In this document: positions 27,265-39,811 of the stretch, piece after piece | Position numbering within the stretch: position 1 is the stretch's first letter | How the letters are laid out: every line of letters starts with the position of its first letter | DNA from: Paractinoplanes pyxinae | GTDB taxonomy: Bacteria; Actinomycetota; Actinomycetes; Mycobacteriales; Micromonosporaceae | Length of the DNA stretch: 64,000 nucleotides | Reading direction: 5' to 3' | Assembly: GCF_026626335.1 (NCBI RefSeq) | Contig: NZ_JAPNTZ010000002.1 | Coordinates: 1-64,000, forward strand | Position numbers and translations under genes: made by a program | The notes under the pieces: generated by a model | Databases searched by the model: none | Told to the model about the DNA's origin: nothing | What the model saw: the letters and a program-made list of their open reading frames with translations, nothing else

Positions 27265-27870
27265 TCAGTGCAGGACGGCGTAGCGGTGCTCGGCGGGGTG
27301 GCGCTCGGGCAGGGGCTCGCTGCCCACGGCGTAGGTCAGGTAGGCGAAGCGCCCGATCTGCGCGGTGCCGGTGAGGGCCAGGTGCTGCGCGGTCAGATGC
27401 CGGGGCAGCAGCGGGGCGCCGCCGCCGAGCACGACCGGCGCGATGCCGAGGATGATCTCGTCGAGCAGGCCCTGGTCGACGAACTGGCCGACCAGGTCGC
27501 CGCCGCCGACCAGCCACACGTTCTTGCCCTTGGCGGCGACCAGCATGGCCTCGTGCACGCGCTTCACGTCGCCGCTGACCATGAAGATGTTGGCGTCCGG
27601 CACCAGCGGCAGCTCCCGGTTGGCGAAGACCCAGCACGGGGCGTCGCCATACAGGTCGTGCCAGTTCTGCGGCTCGGCCAGCACGTTGTCGTTCGCCAGC
27701 ACCCATTCGTAGGTGGTCGCGCCCATGGCGAACGCGCCGACACCCGCGAAGAACCCGCCGAAGGGGTTCTCGTTGCCCCCGTCGACGTCGAAGAGCCACT
27801 CCAGCGAGTTGTTCTCGTCGGCGATATAGCCGTCGATGCTCGTCGCCGTGTAGTACTGCGTTTTCGCCAT
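27265..27870 (-). CDS. Dihydrofolate reductase-family (RibD C-terminal) protein
   Basis: 201 residues of the RibD-C/DHFR-like fold: the N-terminal YTATSIDGYIADENNSLEW (substrate loop), GAFAMGATTYEWV, and a C-terminal NADPH motif VWLVGGGDLVGQFVDQGLLDEI. Actinomycetes carry many such single-domain proteins, mostly NADPH-dependent reductases of unknown substrate, unrelated to folate. The start is ATG 27870 (MAKTQYY). It is convergent with the FAD protein. Confidence 0.85.
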   Translation of the reverse strand: MAKTQYYTATSIDGYIADENNSLEWLFDVDGGNENPFGGFFAGVGAFAMGATTYEWVLANDNVLAEPQNWHDLYGDAPCWVFANRELPLVPDANIFMVSGDVKRVHEAMLVAAKGKNVWLVGGGDLVGQFVDQGLLDEIILGIAPVVLGGGAPLLPRHLTAQHLALTGTAQIGRFAYLTYAVGSEPLPERHPAEHRYAVLH

Positions 27871-27983
27871 GACAAACACCATGCCACGAAATAAACGCAG
27901 AAAAGGGGCGAATTGGCGGGCTTGAGCGGGGCACCGACAGGGCGAGGTCGGACGTTTGCGCAGCGCGCGGCGGCCGGACCAGG

Positions 27984-30017
27984 TCAGGCGTCGTTGCGCA
28001 GGACCAGGATCGCGATGTCGTCGCGCGGCTCCTCGACCGAGAAGTTGATCGTGGTGGAGCGCAGCCGGGCCGCCATCACCTCGGCCGGGTAGCCGGCCAG
28101 CGGGCCCGCCGCGTCGCGCAGCCGGCCGGTGCCGAACAGCTCGCGGCCGCGCCGCCGCTCGGTCACGCCGTCGGTGTAGAAGATCAGCGAGTCGCCGGGC
28201 TGCAGCCGTACCTCGACGTCGGGCGAGGTGATCGACTCGAGCAGGCCGAGGGCCGTGCCGCCCTCGCCGACGAAGGAGGTCTTGCCGTCGGCGTGCACCA
28301 GGACGGCCCGGTCGTGCCCGGCCAGGTGCAGGCAGACCGACAGCACGTTGTCGGCCGAGCGGCTGACTGAGGCCATCGCGAGCGTGCAGTAGCGCCCGCC
28401 ACCCCGCTGCACCAGCGTCTTGTTGACCCGGCAGAGGATCTCGCCCATCGGCTTGCCGTCGTCGACCAGGATGCGGATCACGTCGCGGACCAGGCCGGTC
28501 ACCGTGGCCGCCTGCACGCCCTTGCCGGAGACGTCGCCCACCACGACCAGCCACGTGTCGTCGCCCTGGGGCACCACGTCGTAGAAGTCGCCGCCGACCT
28601 CGGAGCCGGTGGGCACGTACTCGGCGGCGAAGCCGATGCCCTCGACGCGGGGGAGCGCCGGCGGCAGCAGGGAGGCCTGCAGCGTACGGGCGACCTTGTG
28701 CCTTTCGTCGTGGATGCGGGCGTTGTCGATGGCCAGGGCGGCGCGACGAGCCACGTCCTCGAGCACGGCCACCTCGTCCGAGTCGTGCCGGATGCGGTGG
28801 TGCCGGCCCACGGCCAGCGTGCCCAGGCGGGTGCCCCGGGCCACCAGCGGCACCGCGAAGCCCTCGGTCGGCGCGCCCAGCATCACCTGGGTGCCCAGCC
28901 GGGACGCCTCCTCGAGCCGGGTCAGGATCGAGTCGGGCCCGGTCTCGGCCAGGATCTCGTGCAGCTGGGCCAGGGTTCCCTCGTCGGCGTGGGTGGCCGC
29001 GGCGAGCTGCAGCCGCCCCCAGGCGTCGGTGGTGTGCACCGCGCACCACTGGCCCAGCCGGGGCACCACCAGCTGCGGGATCAGCGCCATCGTGAGGTTG
29101 ACGTCGAGCGACTGGGCCAGCAGCTCGCTGGCCTCGGCCAGGAACGTCAGCCAGGTCTGCCGGCGCAGGTCGGCCCGGCGCAGACGGTCGTTCTCGAGGT
29201 GGAGCGAGAAGCGCTCGGCCACCAGCGTGGCCAGCGGGTGGGCGTAGCCGATGGGGGACGCATCGAGTTCGAGCTCGCCCGAGTAGGGCCGCTGGACGGT
29301 CAGCGGCACCCGGATCGTGTCGGCGTCGTCGCGCGGGGCCCGGCCGTAGCGGGCCAGCAGCTGGCGGCCGCCGCCGTCACCCCGGTCGAGCCGGATGACC
29401 CCGCCGGCCGCGCCGGTCAGCCGGGAGAGCTGGGCCAGCAGGTCGGCCGCGAACTCGGCCACCCCCTCTTCCGACTGCCGCTCGGGGTGCACGTGCAGCA
29501 GGGCCGTCAGCGCGCCCAGGCTGGGCGTCCCGCTCTCGGCCGCCGTCGCCGGCACCACCGCCGTGACCTCGCCGGTGTGCTCGCGCTCGAGCCGGAACCA
29601 GACGCCCTTGCCGGTGCCCTCGTGCACCGTGCCCCAGCGGCTGGCGAAGTGGTCGACCAGCAGGAGGCCGCGGCCGCGTTCGGCCACCTCGCCGATGTCC
29701 ACGCTCTCATTGCGGGGGCCGACGGCCAGCTGCTCGACCGGGCCGGGCGCGAAGTCGGTGACCGTCACCGTCAGCCCGGTGGCGTCGGAGCGCACCTCGA
29801 TGTCGAGCTCGGTGTTCGCGTGCACCACAGCATTGGTGGACAGCTCGGTGGTCAGCAGCAGAGCCTCGTTGAGCAGGGATTCGAGCCCCGCCTCTTCGAG
29901 CACGGAGCGGACGAGGGCGCGCGCCGCCGCCGGTGTGCGCCGGTCGTTGGGCAGCCGGACACGCCGGAGCAGACCACCCGCCGGGGTGTCCGAGATCGCA
30001 TCGGCCTCCACTGACAC
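27984..30017 (-). CDS. Serine phosphatase: RsbW-like ATPase, GAF and PP2C domains
   Basis: About 677 residues. The N-terminal HATPase of the RsbW kind (ELSTNAVVHANTE, RGRGLLLVDHFASRWG), a central GAF-like region with coiled-coil (about 280-440), and a C-terminal SpoIIE PP2C (GGDFYDVVPQGDD, GDVSGKGVQAA, DDIAILVLRND). Such proteins combine a kinase-like anti-sigma module with a phosphatase acting on STAS proteins. GTG 30017 follows GAGGA and is preferred over longer frames reaching into the divergent gene. It is divergent from the multi-HAMP kinase, across about 112 bases. Confidence 0.88.
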   Translation of the reverse strand: MSVEADAISDTPAGGLLRRVRLPNDRRTPAAARALVRSVLEEAGLESLLNEALLLTTELSTNAVVHANTELDIEVRSDATGLTVTVTDFAPGPVEQLAVGPRNESVDIGEVAERGRGLLLVDHFASRWGTVHEGTGKGVWFRLEREHTGEVTAVVPATAAESGTPSLGALTALLHVHPERQSEEGVAEFAADLLAQLSRLTGAAGGVIRLDRGDGGGRQLLARYGRAPRDDADTIRVPLTVQRPYSGELELDASPIGYAHPLATLVAERFSLHLENDRLRRADLRRQTWLTFLAEASELLAQSLDVNLTMALIPQLVVPRLGQWCAVHTTDAWGRLQLAAATHADEGTLAQLHEILAETGPDSILTRLEEASRLGTQVMLGAPTEGFAVPLVARGTRLGTLAVGRHHRIRHDSDEVAVLEDVARRAALAIDNARIHDERHKVARTLQASLLPPALPRVEGIGFAAEYVPTGSEVGGDFYDVVPQGDDTWLVVVGDVSGKGVQAATVTGLVRDVIRILVDDGKPMGEILCRVNKTLVQRGGGRYCTLAMASVSRSADNVLSVCLHLAGHDRAVLVHADGKTSFVGEGGTALGLLESITSPDVEVRLQPGDSLIFYTDGVTERRRGRELFGTGRLRDAAGPLAGYPAEVMAARLRSTTINFSVEEPRDDIAILVLRNDA

Positions 30018-30129
30018 GCATGCATCCTCTCCTGCCGGTGGGCCTGTGCACAAAGTCGTCTCTCGCATTGACCCGGTCGGGCGAGAGAGGATAGGGGCCC
30101 ACCAAGGATGGACAGCGAGTGAGGACAGC

Positions 30130-34536
<4,407 letters not shown>

Positions 34537-34560
34537 TCAGGCCCACGGAGAGGATGGGGT

Positions 34561-35109
34561 GTGGCCGAGCGCGCGAAGGCCCTGCTGGTCGACGACCGAA
34601 AGGACAACCTGCTGGCCCTGGAGGCGATCCTGCAGGGCCTGCCGGTGACCGCGGTCGCCGTCGAGAGCGGCGAGGCCGCGCTCAAGCAGCTGCTCACCGA
34701 CGACTTCGCGGTGATCCTGCTCGACGCGCAGATGCCCAACATGGACGGCTTCGAGACGGCCGGCCACATCAAGCGGCGGGAACGCACCCGGCACGTGCCG
34801 ATCCTGTTCCTCACCGCCGCCGACCGCGACGCCCAGCTCGCGCTGCGGGGCTACGCGGTCGGCGCGGTGGACTACCTGACCAAGCCGTTCGACCCGTGGG
34901 TGCTGCGGGCCAAGGTGTCCATCTTCGTCGAGCTGTGGACCAAGACGCAGCAGCTCAAGGCCCAGGCCGAGGCGACCCGCGAGCGGGAGTCGCAATGGCA
35001 GCGGCTCACCGAGACGGTCGACGAGGCGGCCCGGGTGCTGCGCGGCGGCGGTGACGAGGCCGCCGCCGAGGCTCTGGCCCTGCTCGAGAAGGCCCGCTGG
35101 GGCAACTAA
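34561..35109 (+). CDS. Single-receiver response regulator
   Basis: 182 residues. An N-terminal receiver (ALLVDDRKDNLLALEA; phospho-Asp55 in VILLDAQMPNMDGFE; Lys in YLTKPFDPWVLR) has no DNA-binding domain but a 60-residue coiled-coil-like tail. It follows the poly-HAMP kinase by 24 bases, so it is its probable phosphorelay partner. GTG start 34561 is preceded by GAGGATGGG. It is directly convergent with the thioredoxin gene (no gap). Confidence 0.9.
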   Translation: MAERAKALLVDDRKDNLLALEAILQGLPVTAVAVESGEAALKQLLTDDFAVILLDAQMPNMDGFETAGHIKRRERTRHVPILFLTAADRDAQLALRGYAVGAVDYLTKPFDPWVLRAKVSIFVELWTKTQQLKAQAEATRERESQWQRLTETVDEAARVLRGGGDEAAAEALALLEKARWGN

Positions 35110-35457
35110 TCAAACATTGGCGTACGGCGTGAGGGCGCTGGCCAGCAGAGGCCGGAGCACCGACTTCGGTCGCGCGCCGACCAGGCGCTGGGTCACCACG
35201 CCGTTCTGAAAGATCAGCAGGGTCGGCAGCGACATGATCCCGTACGCGCGGGAGGTCTCCGGATTCTCGTCGGCGTTCAGCGCGGCGATCAGCAGCCGGC
35301 CGGCGAACTCGGGCTGCAGTTCGGCCAGCGTCCGGGCCATCGGGCCGCAGGGCGGGCACCACTCGGCCCACACGTCGACGGCGACCGGAACGCCGGCCTC
35401 GGCGAGGTAGGCGCCGATGGTGGCATCGGTCAGGGCTGGCAGGTCTGGGTGTGACAT
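35110..35457 (-). CDS. Thioredoxin-family protein
   Basis: 115 residues of thioredoxin fold: active site WAEWCPPCGPM, cis-Pro in MSLPTLLIF. CPPC, rather than CGPC, shifts redox potential towards less reducing. The start ATG 35457 lies within the end of the overlapping MerR gene (28 base overlap), so the two are co-translated. It likely reduces cytosolic disulfides under a stress sensed by that regulator. Confidence 0.9.
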   Translation of the reverse strand: MSHPDLPALTDATIGAYLAEAGVPVAVDVWAEWCPPCGPMARTLAELQPEFAGRLLIAALNADENPETSRAYGIMSLPTLLIFQNGVVTQRLVGARPKSVLRPLLASALTPYANV

Positions 35458-35819
35458 GGCGACTCCCGGTGTGCGACGGCCTCGTCCAACTGGGCGCGCA
35501 ACTGCTGCCGGAGGTCGGTGAGCTGCCCGATGAAGCCGTCCACTTCGGCCAGCTTGCGGCGCAGCACCAGCACCGAGTCGGGGCAGACGTGACCCGATTC
35601 GTTCCCGGCTCGCAGGCACGCGACGAAGGGGCGGATGTCTTCGAGGCCGAAGCCGGCCGCCAAGAGCGACCGGATCTCGTGCACTACGCGTAACTCGGCG
35701 TCGTCGTACTGCCGGTAGCCGTTGGCGTCCCGGTCAGCCTGGACGAGACCGTGCTGCTCGTAGTAGCGCAGGGTGCGCGTGCTCGTTCCGGCCCGCGACG
35801 CCAGCTCCCCGATCAACAT
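35430..35819 (-). CDS. MerR-family regulator linked to thioredoxin
   Basis: 129 residues. An N-terminal winged helix (MLIGELASRAGTSTRTLRYYEQ) is followed by a helical dimer region. Cysteines at CLRAGNESGHVC and a C-terminal CHTQTCQP could bind metal or respond to redox state, as in other Cys-bearing MerR proteins. It overlaps the thioredoxin gene by 28 bases. A palindrome resembling a MerR operator lies 36-51 bases before its start. It probably regulates this two-gene operon in response to redox or metal stress. Confidence 0.88.
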   Translation of the reverse strand: MLIGELASRAGTSTRTLRYYEQHGLVQADRDANGYRQYDDAELRVVHEIRSLLAAGFGLEDIRPFVACLRAGNESGHVCPDSVLVLRRKLAEVDGFIGQLTDLRQQLRAQLDEAVAHRESPCHTQTCQP

Positions 35820-35854
35820 GCCGATGTCCCCTCGTCGTCACCCGACGCTAGGCG

Positions 35855-35870
35855 TTGACACCGGCGTCAA
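35855..35870. promoter_or_regulatory. Candidate MerR operator/promoter
   Basis: TTGACACCGGCGTCAA is a near-perfect 16-base dyad (one mismatch pair) upstream of the MerR gene; on the minus strand it reads TTGACGCCGGTGTCAA, so it contains a -35-like TTGAC. This is the form expected for a MerR autoregulatory site, where the regulator sits between -35 and -10. Seen directly; the role is inferred. Confidence 0.5.
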
Positions 35871-35875
35871 GGCAA

Positions 35876-35957
35876 CCATCCAACCGCCCCGCCCGCCACC
35901 CAAGACCGGACTGAAGCCATCCAACCGCCCCGCCCGCCACCCAAGACCGGACTGAAG
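35876..35957. repeat. Perfect 41-base tandem duplication
   Basis: Two adjacent identical units, 35876-35916 and 35917-35957, each starting CCATCCAACCGCC and ending GACCGGACTGAAG. They lie between the MerR gene's promoter region and the convergent STAS gene end. There is no coding potential. A tandem duplication of a whole intergenic segment is likely of recent origin. Confidence 0.85.
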
Positions 35958-35969
35958 GCTGCGTCTTGG

Positions 35970-36296
35970 TCAGGCGGTGCTGGAGATCATGAGGGCGCTG
36001 CGCAGACCCGTGATATCGAGCACTCGCAGCAGGAAGTCGCCGACGTTGGTCAAAGCCAGGACGGACCGGGCATGCTGGGCCTTGCGGCTGAGCACGACCA
36101 GCGTGCCCAGGCCCTGGGAATCGCAGAAGGTGACGCCGGCCATGTCGAGCACGATGCGGGCCGGCGGCTCGATCAAGGCCTCGTTGACCAGCGCCGACAG
36201 CTCGGTGACGGTGAGCACGTCGATCTCACCGGCGAGGTGGAAGGTGACCTCGTCGGGTGCGTGCTCAGCCGTGATCGACAGCTCAGGTCGTTCCAC
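35970..36296 (-). CDS. STAS-domain anti-sigma factor antagonist
   Basis: 108 residues in one STAS domain. The phospho-Ser region is VTFCDSQGLGTLVVL, as in RsbV/SpoIIAA. It would bind a RsbW-type ATPase and be reset by a PP2C phosphatase. It lies near, but not in, the second signalling hub, between the MerR gene and hemL, with no sigma gene beside it. Confidence 0.85.
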   Translation of the reverse strand: MERPELSITAEHAPDEVTFHLAGEIDVLTVTELSALVNEALIEPPARIVLDMAGVTFCDSQGLGTLVVLSRKAQHARSVLALTNVGDFLLRVLDITGLRSALMISSTA

Positions 36297-36454
36297 CGGG
36301 CCAGCCTATCGCCTGCGCGCTTGTTCGGCCTGTTGGGCGCGAGCGTATCGGGGCGTTCGGGACATCAAGGCAGGACACGATCGGTCATCCTCGGGTGATG
36401 TGAGGAACCCTCTTGAGATTCCCGCCGGACCGCGCTGACACAATGGGAGCCGCT

Positions 36455-37792
36455 GTGACCACCTCATACCGCCCCGAGGGCCTCCCCTACCCGGAGGACG
36501 CCCCGGCATCCCAGGCCCTTTTCGACCGCGCCCAGGCCGTCGTGCCCGGCGGGGTCAATTCACCCGTGCGTGCGTTCCGAGCGGTCGGCGGCACGCCCCG
36601 TTTCATGGTCCAGGGCCAGGGCCCGTGGCTCACCGACGCCGACGGGCGCCGCTACGTCGACCTGGTCTGCTCGTGGGGCCCGCTCATCCACGGCCACGCC
36701 CACCCCGAGGTCATCGCCGCGATCCAGGCGGCCGCGGCCCGGGGCACCAGCTTCGGCACGCCCACGGCGGGCGAGGTCGACCTGGCCGAAGAGATCGTCC
36801 GCCGCACCCCGGTCGACGAGGTCCGCCTGGTCAACTCGGGCACCGAGGCCACCATGTCGGCCATCCGCCTGGCCCGCGGGTTCACCGGCCGCTCCAAGAT
36901 CGTGAAGTTCGCCGGCTGCTACCACGGGCACGTGGACGCGCTGCTGGCCGCGGCCGGCTCCGGCGTGGCCACCCTCGGCCTGCCCGACTCGCCCGGTGTC
37001 ACCGGCGCGGCGGCCAGCGAGACGATCGTGCTGCCGTACAACGACGTGGCCGCCGTCGAAGAGGCTTTCCGCTCGGAGGGCGACCAGATCGCCGCGATCA
37101 TCACCGAAGCCGCCGCCGGCAACATGGGCGTCGTCGCCCCGCGGGAGGGCTTCAACCAGCGGCTGGCCGAGATCGCCCACGCGGCCGGGGCCCTGCTGAT
37201 CGTGGACGAGGTGATGACCGGCTTCCGCGTCTCGGCCGGCGGCTGGGCCGGGCTCGACCCGGTCGACGCCGACCTGTTCACCTTCGGCAAGGTGATGGGC
37301 GGCGGCCTGCCCGCGGCGGCGTTCGGTGGCCGGCGCGAGATCATGTCGCGGCTGGCCCCGGCCGGCCCGGTGTATCAGGCGGGCACGCTCAGCGGGAACC
37401 CGCTGGCCTGCGCGGCCGGGCTCGCCTCGCTGCGGCTGGCCGACGACGCGGTCTACAAGCGGCTCGACGAGCTGTCGGCGACGGTGGGCGCGCTGGCCGC
37501 CGACGCGCTGAACACCGCCGGAGTGCCGCACCGGCTCGCGTACGCGGGAAACATGTTTTCGATCTTCTTCACCGCGACCGAGGTGGTCGACTACGAGTCG
37601 GCCAAGACCCAGGACGCGGGCGCCTACAAGGGGTTCTTCCACGAGATGCTGGCGCGCGGCGTCTACCTGCCGCCGAGCGCCTTCGAGTCGTGGTTCGTGT
37701 CGACCGCGATCGACGACGACGCGCTGGAACAGATCGCGTCGGCGTTGCCCCATGCGGCACGCGCCGCCGCGGCGGGGGGAGCACAAGCATGA
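36455..37792 (+). CDS. hemL: Glutamate-1-semialdehyde 2,1-aminomutase
   Basis: About 445 residues, class-III aminotransferase fold. The PLP lysine is Lys279 in [12 protein letters not shown], with [14 protein letters not shown] and [10 protein letters not shown] earlier. It converts glutamate 1-semialdehyde to 5-aminolevulinate in the C5 haem pathway. GTG 36455 (VTTSYRPEG) is chosen for the GGGAG at proper spacing. The stop overlaps the following phosphatase gene (ATGA). It heads a run ending with cytochrome c maturation genes, so haem synthesis and its use are co-ordinated. Confidence 0.95.
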   Translation: MTTSYRPEGLPYPEDAPASQALFDRAQAVVPGGVNSPVRAFRAVGGTPRFMVQGQGPWLTDADGRRYVDLVCSWGPLIHGHAHPEVIAAIQAAAARGTSFGTPTAGEVDLAEEIVRRTPVDEVRLVNSGTEATMSAIRLARGFTGRSKIVKFAGCYHGHVDALLAAAGSGVATLGLPDSPGVTGAAASETIVLPYNDVAAVEEAFRSEGDQIAAIITEAAAGNMGVVAPREGFNQRLAEIAHAAGALLIVDEVMTGFRVSAGGWAGLDPVDADLFTFGKVMGGGLPAAAFGGRREIMSRLAPAGPVYQAGTLSGNPLACAAGLASLRLADDAVYKRLDELSATVGALAADALNTAGVPHRLAYAGNMFSIFFTATEVVDYESAKTQDAGAYKGFFHEMLARGVYLPPSAFESWFVSTAIDDDALEQIASALPHAARAAAAGGAQA

Positions 37793-38445
37793 GCGAGCCG
37801 ACCAGGACCACCGTCCACGTGATGCGGCACGGCGAGGTCTTCAACCCCAGCAAGGTGCTGTACGGGCGGCTGCCCGACTTCCATTTGTCGGAGCTCGGGA
37901 AGCAGATGGCCGTGGCGGCGGCCGAGTCGCTGGCCAAGCGCGACGTCACGTACGTCGTGGCCAGCCCGCTCGAACGGGCACAAGAGACCGCCGTGCCGAT
38001 CGCGGCCGAGTTCGACCTCAAGATCGCCACCGACTCCCGGCTGATCGAGAGCTCGAACTACTTCGAGGGCAAGAAGGTCTCGGTCGGCGACGGCGCGCTC
38101 ACCAACCCCCGGCACTGGTGGGTGCTGCGCGACCCGATCACTCCCTCGTGGGGCGAGGCCTACCTGATCATCGCCCAGCGCATGTTCGCCGCCGTGCAAG
38201 CGGCCCGGGTGGCCGCCGAGGGGCACGAGGCAGTCTGTGTCTCGCATCAGCTACCGATCTGGACGCTGCGGCGCTATATAGAGAAGAAGCGTCTGTGGCA
38301 CGACCCGCGCCGCCGCCAGTGCGGGCTGGCCAGCATCACGTCGTTCCGCTTCGAGGACTCGAAGGTGGTCGGCATCGACTACGCCGAACCCGCCGCGCAC
38401 CTGGTGGCCCTCTCCGCGACAGCCAAGACCGCCAAGGGAGCTTGA
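37789..38445 (+). CDS. Histidine phosphatase-family protein
   Basis: 218 residues. The catalytic motif is [11 protein letters not shown] with phospho-His, and a second His is in [13 protein letters not shown]. Phosphoglycerate mutase-type fold, but the substrate is unknown. In actinobacteria the same gene follows hemL and precedes a ResA-type thioredoxin. ATG overlaps the hemL stop; the next gene begins 2 bases after its own. Confidence 0.9.
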   Translation: MSEPTRTTVHVMRHGEVFNPSKVLYGRLPDFHLSELGKQMAVAAAESLAKRDVTYVVASPLERAQETAVPIAAEFDLKIATDSRLIESSNYFEGKKVSVGDGALTNPRHWWVLRDPITPSWGEAYLIIAQRMFAAVQAARVAAEGHEAVCVSHQLPIWTLRRYIEKKRLWHDPRRRQCGLASITSFRFEDSKVVGIDYAEPAAHLVALSATAKTAKGA

Positions 38446-38447
38446 CC

Positions 38448-39008
38448 ATGCGCCGCCTCGCCGCAGTCCTGGCCACCGCCGCCCTCGCGGCCGGTGTCCT
38501 CGCCGGATGCGGAGGGGAGGACGGCAACTGGGCCAAGAACTGCACCACCACCAACGGCGTGGTCGAGTGCGCGCCCGACAAGCGCCCCGCGGTCGAACCG
38601 ATCACCGGCGAACTGCTGGACGGCAAGGCGTACGACATAGCCCAGGAAAAGGGCAAGGTGGTCGTCGTCAACTTCTGGGGCTCGTGGTGCGCGCCGTGCC
38701 GGGCCGAGGCCGACGACCTCGAGAACACCTATCAGGCCATGAAGGACAAGGACGTCAGCTTCATCGGCGTCAACTCGCGCGACGACCGGGACGCGGCCCG
38801 CGACTTCGAGAAGGGCCGGGTCACCTACCCGAGCCTCTACGACTTCCCGGGCAAGATCGGCATCCAGTTCGACGTGACCAACGTCAGCATCCCGTCCACG
38901 CTGATCATCGACCGGCAGGGCCGTATCGCGGTCGCCCTGCGCCAGGCCACGACCGAGACCCAGCTCAAGCCGCTGGTCGAGAAGATCGCGGCCGAGGGGC
39001 AGGGCTGA
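38448..39008 (+). CDS. resA: ResA/TlpA-like thiol-disulfide lipoprotein
   Basis: 186 residues. A lipoprotein signal (LAAGVLAGC) anchors it outside the membrane. The thioredoxin active site is WGSWCAPCRAEADD, with SIPSTLIID later (cis-Pro). It reduces apocytochrome c haem-binding cysteines. It starts 2 bases after the phosphatase stop and is followed directly by CcdA, which supplies its electrons. Confidence 0.92.
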   Translation: MRRLAAVLATAALAAGVLAGCGGEDGNWAKNCTTTNGVVECAPDKRPAVEPITGELLDGKAYDIAQEKGKVVVVNFWGSWCAPCRAEADDLENTYQAMKDKDVSFIGVNSRDDRDAARDFEKGRVTYPSLYDFPGKIGIQFDVTNVSIPSTLIIDRQGRIAVALRQATTETQLKPLVEKIAAEGQG

Positions 39009-39811
39009 TGGCCTCGACCTTCGCCGAGATCGCCAGCGGCGGGCCGCTGGTGCTGGCGATCGGTGTCTCCGCACTGGCCGGGCTGGTCAGCATCCTGTCG
39101 CCGTGCGTTCTGCCGCTGCTGCCGGGCTATCTCTCGTACGTCACCGGTCTGGCCGGATCCGACCTGGACGATTCCGCGGAAAAGGATGCCGGCGGGGGCG
39201 GTGTCGCCACCCTGACGAAGCCTCGCACCAGCCACCGGGGGCGGGTGCTGGCCGGCACCAGCCTCTTCGTGCTCGGCTTCGCTGTCGTCTTCACCCTGCT
39301 GGCCACTCTGGTCGCCAACCTGGGCTTCCTGCTGGTCCACAAGGACGCCCTGAACATCGGCCTGGGCGTGCTGGTCATCGTTCTGGGCCTGGGCTACCTG
39401 GGCTGGATCCCCGGCCTGCAGCGCGAGGCCCGGATAACCAGGCTGCCGGCGGCCGGCCTGGTCGGCGCGCCCATCTTCGGCGCGGTCTTCGCCTTCTCGT
39501 GGCTGCCGTGCACCGGCCCCACCCTGGCCGCCGTGCTGGCCCTGGCCACCACCAGCGGCGAGACGAACCGGGCGGTGGTGCTGGCTCTGGCCTACAGCCT
39601 GGGTCTCGGCATCCCGTTCATCGCCTTCGGCCTCTTCTTCCGCAAGCTGCTCGGCGTCTTCCGGTTCATCCGCCGCAACAGCCAGTGGGTCACCCGGATC
39701 GGCGGCGTGCTGCTCATCCTGGTCGGGATCATGCTCGTGACCGGCGGCTGGAACCACTTCCTGGTGTGGCTGATGACCACGTTCGACTTCGGCGCGGGGA
39801 CGCTGCTGTGA
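39008..39811 (+). CDS. ccdA: CcdA-type cytochrome c biogenesis membrane protein
   Basis: 267 residues with six transmembrane segments; the redox cysteines are in ILSPCVLPLLPGYLSYV and FSWLPCTGPTLAA. It transfers electrons from cytosolic thioredoxin to ResA. It overlaps the resA stop by 1 base and the resB start by 4. It has an unusual insertion (residues about 50-75, Gly/Asp-rich) after the first segment. Confidence 0.93.
   Translation: MASTFAEIASGGPLVLAIGVSALAGLVSILSPCVLPLLPGYLSYVTGLAGSDLDDSAEKDAGGGGVATLTKPRTSHRGRVLAGTSLFVLGFAVVFTLLATLVANLGFLLVHKDALNIGLGVLVIVLGLGYLGWIPGLQREARITRLPAAGLVGAPIFGAVFAFSWLPCTGPTLAAVLALATTSGETNRAVVLALAYSLGLGIPFIAFGLFFRKLLGVFRFIRRNSQWVTRIGGVLLILVGIMLVTGGWNHFLVWLMTTFDFGAGTLL

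Noticed and set aside
27871..29049. An upstream extension of the reductase frame into the PP2C gene
   Set aside because: The residues before ATG 27870 are Arg/Gly-rich noise; the PP2C gene fills this region in another frame on the same strand.
35876..35957. Two-copy 41-base repeat as a minimal CRISPR array
   Set aside because: The copies are adjacent with no spacer and there are no cas genes.
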